DNA from: Prosopocoilus inquinatus
Lineage: Eukaryota; Arthropoda; Insecta; Coleoptera; Lucanidae
Direction: 5' to 3'
Assembly: GCA_036172665.1 (NCBI GenBank)
Contig: CM069877.1
Span: 15,396,501 to 15,460,500, forward strand
Length of the DNA: 64,000 nucleotides
Position 1 is the stretch's first letter, and each line of letters begins with the position of its first letter. The translations under genes and the position numbers were made by a program. Shown here one piece after another: positions 26,501 to 38,500 of this stretch. Below the pieces are notes generated by a model. The model made no database searches. It saw nothing but the letters and a program-made list of their open reading frames with translations, and was not told the origin of the DNA.

Positions 26501-29500
26501 CTATTTTTTTTTTAATGGAACCCCTATTTTTTATAATTTTAAATGACGAGCTTTCGTAAATCAATATCTCGAAAACTGTCAACTTCTAATTTATACAAAA
26601 ATGAATACAGAGTTTCTATAAATGATTCTATGGTCCAGGGACTTTTGGAAAATAAAAAAAGTTACCTGTATCTTTATCTATGTATCACATTTAATTAATG
26701 AGAAATTATTTTATTTTCCATTAAACATGCTAGCTTTTTTATTTTATTTACGTATAATTATCGTATATTGTTATATACGATAATTATATACCGGGTGTCC
26801 CGCGCCAAGTGCTCACCCTTCTAGAATCTTTATTTATTAATCGATTAACCTGAATTTTGGAGACGATAAACTAAACAAAAAATGGAATTTTTAGACATAC
26901 TGATAGTCGTCATAGGACTTCTGGTTTCGCCGGAAGTGATATCAACTTTCTTATTTTAAATGGAACACCCTATATATTTTTACATATTTAAAATCTACGG
27001 AGCATTACGAGTCCGATTACGTATCAGTTGTTAATTTTGGTTTCCATGACAACGAAAAATATACTTTTTTATTTTTCAATCTAGAAAGCTATGATTCGCA
27101 TTTTTTCAACCTAATGCGATCAAGTGTTTCGAGAAAATCACTCCTTTGAGGGTATTTTGATTTTTAACATTTTTAAAGTATTTGAAATTTTCATTAGCTC
27201 TCAACTCATTTTTTTCGATAGAACCTCATATGTTTCTTGGCTTAGTTCATAAACTCATAAAAGTCATATTTTCTTTGAAAGTCATTAGAAATAAAGGGAG
27301 TGTAAAATTTCAATAAGACATGCTCTATTTCAAATTATTTTCAAAGAAAATATGACGTATTTGGTATCAGCGTACTCAGAAAAAAATGTTCTGTTGAACT
27401 AAGCTAAGAAACACATGAGGTTCTATCGAAAAAAATGAGTTGAGCTAATGAAAATTTCAAATACTGCAAAAATGTTAAAAATCAAAATACCATCAAAGGA
27501 GTGATTTTTTCGAAACACTTGATAACATTAGATCGAAAAAATGCTTTCTAGATTGAAAAATAAAAAAGTTTTTTTTTCGTTGTCATGGAAACCAAAATTA
27601 ACAATTGATACGTATTCGGACTCGTAATGCTTCGTAGATTTTAAATATGTAAAAATATATAGGGCGTTCCATTTAAAATAAGAAAGTTGATATCACTTCT
27701 GGCGAAATTGGAATTCCTATGACGACTATCAGTATGTCGAAAAATTCCATTTTTTGTTTAGTTTATCGTCTCCAAAATTCAGGTTAATCAATTAATAAAT
27801 AAAGATTCTAGAAGGGTGAGCACATGGCGCGGGACACCCGGTATAATTGTTTTAACTTTAATCACTGACGGCCAACTTACCGACGGCGAGTTTTCCGACG
27901 GTGAATTGTACCTACGGCAAATCGGCGACGGCTAATCGGCGATGGCGAATTGTCCTAGATCCTTGTTGGGACAATTAGGAAATTTTTATCTTAGCTAACA
28001 GATAAAAGATAGTTACAGATATTAAAATGTAAAAAATAAATGGACGCCTTTTTCTAGAAAGAAACCAACCCGCAAATTCACAAAATTTGAGTTCTTCGAG
28101 CTATGAATGTGTTAAGCATTCAAAATTCTACTGCAGAATAGATTGAAGCCCCATCATAACAGTAATAACATTTACTGGCCCCCGAATCAACCTACTTTCA
28201 ATACTACTAAATAGTTTGACCAACTTAGATCACTGTTTTCTCAATTTAATCATGAATCATGACGTGGGTTGGTTCCTTTCTGCAAAAAGTCGTCCAAATG
28301 TACAGGTTTTTTTTTTATATTTTGCACCCTACCTAGAGGGTTTATTTTAGGAGCTACAGAAAACTTTAAATGCAAAAGTTGTAGGGTTTTAAGCCTATTA
28401 TCCTTAAGAGTTATCAGAAGAAACAAAAGCGCATCGCAAATTGGAAAAAAAATACAGTTTTTATTTTTTTTAATGGAACACCTGTATATTGTTTGCTAAT
28501 GTGAAAAACTACATTTTCCTGATTTAAAAAATATATAATATGTTGACATTTGGAGGGGTCGTTCGTGATATAATTAAGTTTAAAATATCGGCCTAATGAC
28601 GTTTAAAAAATCAAGAAGGCCTGGAAAGGTGCTTACAAAAGTTCTAAAGGGCTATTTTAGTTAGCAAAAAACAAAAGAAATGCGATTACCGGCAAACCCA
28701 ACACAATGGATTAATAATAAAAAACAAAATTCCAGGCCGCCTTAATATTTTAAACATTAATTCGTTGATATTCTAACCTCAAATATCTCATTAACGGCTC
28801 TTCCAAACATCAATATATTATATATTTTTGAAATCAGAAAAATATGATACTTCATCTTAGCAAACAATATATATATATATATATAAAACAAAAATTATAT
28901 TTTTTTCTCCAAATTCCGAAGCGCTTTTATTTATTCTGATAACTCTAAAAGATAATAGGCATAAAACCCTAAACTTTTGAATTTAAGATTTTTCTCTAGC
29001 TCTTAAAATAAACCCTCTAGATAGAGTGCAATATATTAAAAAAAAACTGTACATAAAAAAATAAATACTCCTGTTACCTACTTATCAATAAAAATAAAAA
29101 TACAAACTTGTTATATAAGGGATTGTTACGTAGTTGAAATTACAGTCTCACTAGTCCGGACACATATAGTTATCTGCCTCGCCGAATTTGCGAGGTGTCC
29201 GGATTGGCGAAGGTAATCATATATACAGAGTTTATTGATAATAAAAGGAACTCTATGTGTTTAACTTACATTATTAAGGTCCGGTATTATAAGCATAAAA
29301 TAAATTTACTATGCAATTTAACGCCTTAGCAACAATTGTAAACACAATGGTTACTAAGGCATTAAACTGTGGAATAAATTTATTTTACGTTTATAAAACC
29401 GGGCCTAAAAGGGACATTTTAACACGGAAAAATATATATTTGTAAAAATGTAGACAGAAATAATCAATATGCAATACAAACAAAATGTAATGTAAAGAAA

Positions 29501-32500
29501 ATATGTATAGTACGTCCCCGAATTGAGTTGGAAGAGAGAAAGAAAATTTATTTTTAATTTACAAAAAAATGTCAAAAACTTCAACAGTTACAAGGAGCCG
29601 TGACGTACACTTAAAATACGTTTTGGGACCGATGGTGAGTTAATCGAATAGTTTAAAATATTGATTTTGTTTTTCCTTTTTTTTTTTGTTTTAGATTTTG
29701 AGAACATACTGTATTAATATGTAAATTTTAATTTCAGACATGTTAAGTTTAATCAAGCAAAATTTTTTTTCCCTCTTAGAAATTTATTCCAGGGACATAT
29801 TTTTCGTTTTATTACTAAAAATGAAATTATTTAGGGCGGTCTTTTAGGAGTAATAAGTCTTGAATATTATTTTCTTCTTCGCTATTTTTCCGGCGTTACA
29901 TTGTTTTGTCTTAAAGTTATATTCCTTCGAATTAAACTTTCTACATTTCTCTCATTTGTAAGGCGAATGCCGAAGGTGAAAACTATGTATGTATGTATGT
30001 TCAATTCATGAAAGAATACATGCACGTCATATACAATACTCGTCTCTATCAAAGAACTGGATTTCATTCATCAAGGCTTAATATTTGAATTTAATTTAAT
30101 GATGCATTTCCAATATACAGGGAAGGGCAAAGATACGGAACCGGCTTAATATTTCGAAAACTGTTTGACGTATCTATTGCATAAAAAAATTTTGTTTTTA
30201 AAACAATTTTTAATAAAGTTTTCTTTAGTTTCTCGAATATTTTCTTATGTAATGGGCTGCTGAAAAAGTTTCTGGAAACGGTATGAATGTAATGGTCGCT
30301 GGTTGCCAACTTTTCGGCATCTTTTCCTGTCTCCACATTTTTACAATTAGTTCATGTATCTTCCGTCTCAATGTAGGTATTTTATGTTTTCAGCTGTTAT
30401 CTCATTTCTTCCTGTGTCTTGCTATTTTCATTCTCTCAACAACTAAGTTAACTTCTTCTATTGTTAGTTCTGATACTCCTTGTAACTCTATCTGCTTTTG
30501 ACTTTCCTCTTCTTCGTCCTCTTCACCCTCATTTAGCATTTAATAAAAATAATCCCTCCATCTTTCTTTTATCTGTTCTTCATCTCCCATTAGATTTCCA
30601 CCATTTTTGTCTTCAATGAAATGTGTTTATTTCTTTTTCTGTTTTCCCTTTTAACTTCTCTGTATAAAAAAATCCGAATTTCTTTCCTTTTATAGTAGTC
30701 TTCTATTTGCTTAATTCTCTTCTTCATATTTTTTCTCTTTTTTATTCTTAATACTGTTTTAGTTTCTTGCCTCTGTTCCTTGTATGTTGTTTGGTCTTGT
30801 TCGTTTTGCGTTTGTAATACTTCGCACCTTAAGCTGCTCCTCTTATCTATTTCCTTCTTACATTCTTCATCCCACCAGTCATTCTTTTCTTGTTGAGTTT
30901 TCACCGGAATCGCTTTCTTTGTCGTTTTTTGAATAGTTTCTGCTATTTTTTCCCATTCTTCTTTTACTGATTGTGCCCTTCCTACTTCCTTTGTTTAAGG
31001 CCTCTTCAATTTCTTTAATATATCTGCTTCGAACACGTGGGCTGCTGGAAAAGTTTCTGGAAACGGTATGAAAAAACGCATATGAAATTTGGTAAACGGT
31101 ATCATTGTTTTTCGAAGTATTCGCCTTTGACGTCAATACACTTTTGCATACGCTCGAACCAATTTCTAAAGCACGTTTTCCAATCTAAAGATGGTACCTC
31201 AGAAACCAGTGTCCGGAATATTTCAAGCGCTGCTTCAGCCGACGAAAATCGCTCACCACGCATTTTATTTTTGATATTTGGGAACTAAAAGAAATCATTA
31301 GGTGATAAATCGGGTGAATGTAGACAATGAGTCATTAATTCAACATTTTTGTTGGACAAAAAATCAACTCTTTGACGGGCTGAGTGAGAGCTGGCGTTGT
31401 CATGATGGAGAACAATTCGTCGATTTCGATTGTTTCTTCTTATTTGATCGATGACTTCCGGCAAACAAATTGTAGTATACCAATCAGCATTCACGGTTTT
31501 TCGATCCTCTAAGGCCACGGTTGCTATATGTCCAGTTAAACCAAAGAAACAAGCAATCATTTGCTTCGCAGCACCGCGTGAATGGACAACTTTTGTTGGT
31601 TTTGGATTATTTTGAAATACCCAAACGATATATTGTTGTTTACTTTCTGGCTCGTACGAATAGATCCACGTTTCGTCGCCAGTAACGATGTTATAAACTA
31701 AATTTGAACGACCTCCATTGAATTTCTTGAGCATTTTCTCGCACCATTTGACACGACCCCGCTTTTGCGCTTCTGTTAAATTGTGTGGGATCCAACGACT
31801 GCAAAGCTTTCGTACGTTCAAATGATCATGCAAAATCTGTTGTATTGCTTTCATGTCAATGCTTAAGGATGCTTGAATCTCACGGTATGTCACATGTCGA
31901 TCTCCCTCAAGCATTTCACGCACAGCATCTACATTAGTGGCAACAACAGATGTTGATGGACGACCTTCACGAAATTCGTCACTGAGAGAGGTACGTCCAC
32001 GCTGGAATTCGGCAAACCAATTATAAACACTGCTCTTTGATGATGCTTCATCTCCAAAAGCCAAATGAAGCCGATCGAGGCATTGTTTCGACGTTAGACC
32101 ACATTAGAAATCGTAAAAAGTCATGGCACGAAAATTTTCGCGCGAGATTTCCATGTTTACACAAAATTACTTTTTCTCAAATACTGTACAAGCAAGACTA
32201 GTTCACTTGGATAGGAACTGTCAATAGAATTATAGGCGAAAAACGTCAACTTTTTCAAATATGACAGTTGATAAACGCTAATAATTCTAGACCTACTAGA
32301 TTCCATAAAATTTTCAAGCAGCCCACGTAGATAAATATTTTTATGTGGTCGTTTATAGAAATAAACGAACTATTAAATAAAGGGAGAAAATCAGCAGTTT
32401 GTTCTTTAAAAAAAAAAACAAGTTGGCGTTGAATCTTAAAAACAAAAGCAGATAAACAATTGAAACAAATTGATAATGATGGTCTTATGGACTTTAAATC

Positions 32501-35500
32501 ACACATCAAAAATTTCAAACAAATACGTCAAACAGCTTTCGAAATATTAAACCGGTTCCATACTTTTGCCCTCCCCCATATTTGTTTTCATGTTTTTAAC
32601 CAAAATTTTTCCTATTAAGCCGGTTCCTTACTTTTGGCCTTCCCTGTATAAAAACTCGTGTTGTATTGATTAACTAGTCCAGTTATTATATACAGACGAG
32701 TGTTGTATATGACGTGTATGTATTCTTTCATGAATTGAGCTGTACCTGTAAGTCGGTCACAGCCGCAGCGCAAATATTTTAATTTTTACCTGTCGTAATC
32801 ATTCGTTTGTTAAAACATTTTAAAATCATTGTTTTGTCTAGTTCATTCTAAATGCCTGTACACACAATAGCCAAGGCTATCGATTATGTACTGGAGTTAC
32901 CGATTTTTTGTCGAATATCAGGAGAGTTGTCCGGACTGTAGAGGTAGAAATTTCAAAGCGTCCGAAATATATAGAAAACCGGATGGCTGGAGTAACCAGA
33001 TCAGCGTGTGTCCGAATTAGCGGGATTCTACTGTACCTGGTTTCGAGTATCTGTTATTCAGATAAATATTTTGATCAGATGAGATAATTTAAATATTACC
33101 TACATAGATAAAAGATAAATAATAGATGAAAAAATGTTATCTCGATATAAAAAATCAGATAAATTATCGAGATAATCCCAAGACTGTTCTTAATTTTCAA
33201 ATTTTTTCTTAAATTTTCATCCAACCTGAATATTTTTCTTTTCTTTCGAAAAGTAGCCCAAGCAGCAGTGAAACCTCCGTGTCCTACTTGCTTTTAATTT
33301 AAATAAATTATTAGAAGCTGCACTTGCTTCATTTCTACGGCGTATTGTGTTCATTCCTATGAAACATTTATTGGCGCTCCTTTATGAGTGTGTAATTAAA
33401 TTTTACAGCATGTTAAAATGCTTGCCTCGTTTTAACCCTGCGTAATAAAACGAGATGGAGATACTCTAAGTGCGTAGTGAGTGCACATTAATCGGTAATC
33501 AGTAAAAAAAAACACTATTATTCAAATTGTTACGGTTTGAAATTTCGTTTCCTAAAACGCAAAATGTCGCAAAAGGCGACCTCTGACATCCTGGAATTTT
33601 TTTAATTGTATATACGTCACAGGAAAATGTTGTCTGAGAGCTTCAAACGCTGCCGCCAACAAGCAATTAGTCTTGTCTCGATTTAATACCCGTTCTATTG
33701 CGTTTTCGGAAGTTCAAAGAACTCCGACTGTCAAACACGTCAATCATCCCCGCCAGTTTTCACAGATGGCCGAATGTTGTGTTGGAACACCTGCAAGGCG
33801 TTGTGTTAATAGGAAAATCTCAAAGAAGTCGAGCGCGAGATTTCATTTTTACTATTCACCGCCTGCCATCTGAAGTTAGAAAGGGGCGTTTGCATCACCT
33901 GTTAGGGGGATGCTTCCGATTAGCTAGTTGGATCACATGATTTGTTAGGTGAGGGTCGTTTGAAAATATTTAAATCCCAACGTTGCGTTAGAAAAGCACA
34001 TTTAAAACATTCTTTACTGACAACTTGAGCCCCTCCCCATAGAGACGATGAAGAATTCGAAGTCATTTTTGACGGTTTCGCAGGATTTGTCCTGCTTGGC
34101 CTGAACTTAATTTTAAAATCTTTTCATTTCATGGGATGGGCGCAGCTAAGTTTATTTGCTTTTGGGTTGACCCTGAGTTTAATATTTTTATTTTATATTA
34201 TTTATGGGGTTGGGATTATTTTAATAACGTTCAATCAGGTTGGTTTGACCTTGGGATGTGGTTGTTTCACTTTTGGATTTCTTTTTAATTCTTTTTCCGG
34301 ATTGGACATACATGTCTAGGTTAAATTTCATTGGGTTGTGTTGACCTTGGAAAGGACGAACTTATTTTAACTGAATTTGGTTGGATTGTCCTTGATATGT
34401 ACTTGACTTGAGTTTGAATTTTCAAGGTTTTTTCAACTTTTTCAATTTTTTTTAAATTCAATTCTTAGATAGTGCATATTTAAGTTTAAATTTCGTTGAG
34501 TTGGGCGAACCTTGAAAATGATTCTACTTTATTTTAAATTTATATTTTTAATAAATGTTTATTTCTTAATTGTTACTTAGGTCGTTGAGTACCTAGGATT
34601 GAACTGAAAATAATTTGTTTAGTTTTTTTTTCCTTATATTAGACATACTTAGGTTAAGTTTCGTAGGGTTAGGCTGACCTTGAAAACCTTAGGTTTATTT
34701 TAATTCAGTAGTTCATTAGTTCAGTTGGGTTGTATGGAACTTGAGGCGTACTCAACCAAGTTTAATTTTCTGCTTTTTTTCTTTTCTAAATTCTTTAAAA
34801 TTATTTTCTTTGGACATATTTAGGTTAGGTTTCTTTAGGTTGGGTTAACCTTGAAAAGGTTGCCCTTATTTTAATAGAGTTCGGTTGGATTAGATTAACC
34901 TTGAACTATGCTTAAATTAAGTTTCCATTTTCTATCTTTTTTAGCTGTTTCAATATTTTAAAAATTCTTAAATTAGGCATACTTAGGTTAAAGTTTCGTT
35001 GAGTTGGGCGAACCTTGAAAATTATTCTCCTTAATCTTAAATTTAAATTTATATTAAATGTTTATTTTCTATTTCTATTTGTATCGAGTTGAGTAAGATT
35101 GACCTTGAGATCTATTTTACTTGATTTTTTTCTTATTTTGAGTGGACTTGAGTTAGATCGATATTAAACGAATCGCACTTTTAGGTTGATTGAGAAATAT
35201 CCACTTAATTTTAATTGAGTTTTAATTGTTAATGAACCTTAATTTATACTTGGGTTAGTTGAGTTGCATTGATCTTGAGATCTATTTACGTAATCTTTTA
35301 ATTGTTTTTCTTATTTATCTGCGTTGATCTTGAAAAATAGCGAGTTAATTTTTAGTTTTAATTAAATTTTCATTTTTACTTAAATCAAGTAGGGTTGAGT
35401 TGAGTTACATTGACTTTGAGATCTGTTTGTTTAATTTTTTTATTTTTTCGTTTAGGCCACAGTTGGATTAGGTTAACCTTGAGATGTAACCTAGAGTTAG

Positions 35501-38500
35501 GGTTAACCTGTGATTGAAAAACCGGAACTAAGGCCCGGTTTTCCAATCACAGGTTAACCCTAACTATCGGTTTATTTCCATGGTAACAAGTACGAAGACA
35601 ATTGTTTCTATGGCAATAATCTGAAGGTTAAAGTTAACTTGTGATTGAAAAACCGGTCCTAAGGGGTCTAATATCCATAGTTTTTTTGAGGTAAAATGCA
35701 TTGAAAATTCAGATGTAGGGTCAAGTGGTGTAGAAATGAGACACGCAATATTCGAGTGAAAAATGAGACATTCAAATAAAATTGGTAAAATAATATAATC
35801 CGATAATTTTCTTATTATAAATACCTTTTTATTTAGCTTGCGGTTAATAAATGTTTCTATCCAAGACAGCATCATTTTACTTATCTATGTGTTAATTTGT
35901 TGTAGATATTTTTCTATTCAATAAAATTTTACCTACTTTTTACCCTTAAAGTCTCATTATTGATCTAGAGGACGCCCGTGACTGTTAATACATGCATTTT
36001 ATGATTGTCTCATATTTAACCTGGCATGTCTCCTTTTTAGACTTTTTCGGGATTAAATATGAGACACAGTTTTTATTTATTTTCACATTTTTTAAGGTAT
36101 TTTTTTATATTGTCACAATTACGGAAAATTTGAAAATCGTATTTAATTAATTTAAAATGTATTTTTTCCAATGCAATACGAGTTATTTGCTGATAAGCGG
36201 TTTGCTGGTGCAACGACTCGATGAGGCGATGGACTTGTAGCGTGAACCCGCAAAGTTGCAAATACGCAAATAACTAGAGCATTGTATAAGTGTTTTAACA
36301 CAATCAATTAATTCACGATTTAATAGAAATGACGATTGGAAACAATGTGAAAATCCTGACATCATCTTTTCAGCAACCGAGCAAAGTACGGGTTCAATTA
36401 AAGTTTTGCGGAATTTGGTCATGACGTCACGTACATTGGCAATATAAAAGATGTGCGTAATTTGTAAAAGATATCAGTTAATCTGATCGTCGTCGTGGGA
36501 TACAGTTATCTGTATTTCTGACCTTTAAACAATAAAGGTAATCCTTGTTGTTTTAATGAGTTAGTTTGCAGTTTCCCTGTTACTCCCTTTTCACCCCCAA
36601 GCTACGCAACCCCCGCGTCTGGACGTCGAGAGCTCGTAACCTGCTGGAGACGACCGACGCGTGACAATATTTTTAAATTGATAATAGTTTTTTCATCATC
36701 ATTTACCTCTTACAAAAATTTCATCAATTCCGTTGAAGGACTCGAACACATTAAAAAATTGAAAGTTTCTCATTTTTATACCACTTAACTCTAAATTGGT
36801 TGATGGACACTACTACAGCTGTATTGCGTCACGAGAGCAAAGAACTCATGTGGAATAGAACGAAACACTAGCGTTTACCTTGAAATGAAACTGTAAAATG
36901 TTTTTATTTATGCCTTTCTGCGGATAAAAATGTAAATTAGGCAATTCGTTCATTCGAATTTCAGTCTCGTGTTTGTATACGTAAGAAATGAATCATAATC
37001 TCCATTTTGAATTTAAAGGAGGTGAGGTTTGATATGCCTCTGACAGAATTATTTCTTGCAATTTCACACTTACACCACCGTAATGAACAAGCTCCTAACG
37101 GGTCGGATACTTATTCTGAATCACCCTGTATGTATAATACATACAAAAACACAGTGTACAGGGTGATTACGCGAGAACCTACCCCTTAACTCTATTTTTG
37201 ATTTTAGGAAAAATGCTTAATACAGAACTTAAAGGGACTAATTCAAAGTTTCTCTGTGTACTCACAAAAAAACAATTGATGGTCGGATAAAGGAGATATA
37301 AACTAAACTTAATTTTTTTTAATGGAACACCCTGTATATTATTACGTTTTTCGATTCTAAATTAAATTCTAATGGGACTACATGTATAATAAAACTAATA
37401 ATGTAGAAGGTGTCAAAAACGTAATTCCTGTTTAATTTTTATTTTTTATTTTAAAAAGAAAAAAGATAAAAGGAGTTCTAGAATTTATTTCAGTACTGCT
37501 TTTTTTGTGTGTTGAGAGGTCGGGGAAATCTTCAAAAGACGGCTTCCTGACTATAGTGCAATGCCGGGGCCAATGCGGATTCGCTAGGGAAGGTTGCCCT
37601 AACGCCTACCAGCTAAAACCCCTATCCTCTCCTTTGGCGCAACCCACAGGTCCCCCGGTAACCGCCCTTCGGCATTCCTTCAGGGAATCCATGTTGTCTC
37701 ATCTTTCTTTCTTTCTTAATATTTCTTATTTTTTTTTGTCTTCTTCGCTCTTTCTATTGATTCCCTGTCCGCATGTGCTCGTCCTCCATCTTGGTCTTCA
37801 TAATTTCTCTGAGCATATTCAAGATGCCTTTCTGCTTCTCTTTGTCCTCCATGAGTGCTCCCACATTCTCCTTGTTCACCTCTATTCCTACTTCTCTGAC
37901 CGCTTCCTGCCGCAGGTCTTTCCATCTTTCGCAGGTAAAGACCGTGTCCTCCGGGGTGTCCTGGCCTCTGCAGTACCAGCATTAATCTTTGTCCTGTTTT
38001 TTAATTTTCTTGAGATAGGTGCCAAAAGCGCCGTATTCTGTCAGAGCTTGAGTAGTGAAGTGGTCTACCTCCTCGGTCCTCTGGTCCCACCAGTTTCTCA
38101 CGTCTCTGATGAACACCCTCGTCCAACCTTGCTAGAGGTTCCATTTCTCCAGCCTGGCTTCCCTCTTTACTTCTTTGTCGAGTCCCTGGGTTCCTACTCT
38201 TTGTTGTACCTTTAGTTTTATTGGGGGCAGTCTTGCTATGACCAGTGTGGCTTCAGTGGGGACCGTTCGATACGCCGAGGTCACACGAATCCAACATTGT
38301 CTCGTAATGTTTGTATTTTAGGGCTTGGTGCCACGTCGGGGCCGCATAAAGTATAATTGACAGTACTACCGTGGCGAGGACTCTTCTTTTCTCCGGTCTC
38401 GGGCCTCCTACTCCCGGCATAAGTTTCGCTAGTGCCATAGAGACTTTATTTGCTTTTTCGCAGACTTTGGTCACATGCGCTGTCATCCTTGTTCCCCTGT

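Larger units (their letters stand above)
25030..27960. mobile_element. Large TIR element with GC-rich subterminal repeats
   Basis: The left end (25035-25115) has several CGCCGTCG/TTCACCGTCG units; the right end (27862-27950) has the inverse CGACGGCGA/CGACGGTGAA units. Two other elements are nested between them (25286-26484 and 26786-27845). No transposase was recognised. Confidence 0.5.
30117..32650. mobile_element. TIR element hosting nested mariner and LINE insertions
   Basis: The left end TACAGGGAAGGGCAAAGATA, then CCGGCTTAATATTTCGAAAA, is inverted at 32530-32577 and, in a second partial copy, at 32615-32649 (CCGGTTCCTTACTTTTGGCC). What lies between is mostly later insertions. Confidence 0.6.
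35663..37133. mobile_element. Second copy of the ACAGGGTGATTCA MITE, interrupted
   Basis: 35663-35716 and 36794-37133 together correspond to the 18.2-18.67 kb copy (GTCTAATATCCATAGTTTTT at the left, TTATTCTGAATCACCCTGTA at the right). The middle is another element, 35717-36793. Confidence 0.7.

Noticed and set aside
37505..38215. A 236-codon plus-strand open frame with hydrophobic stretches
   Set aside because: It is antisense to the 3' part of the LINE, whose minus-strand protein features are clear.
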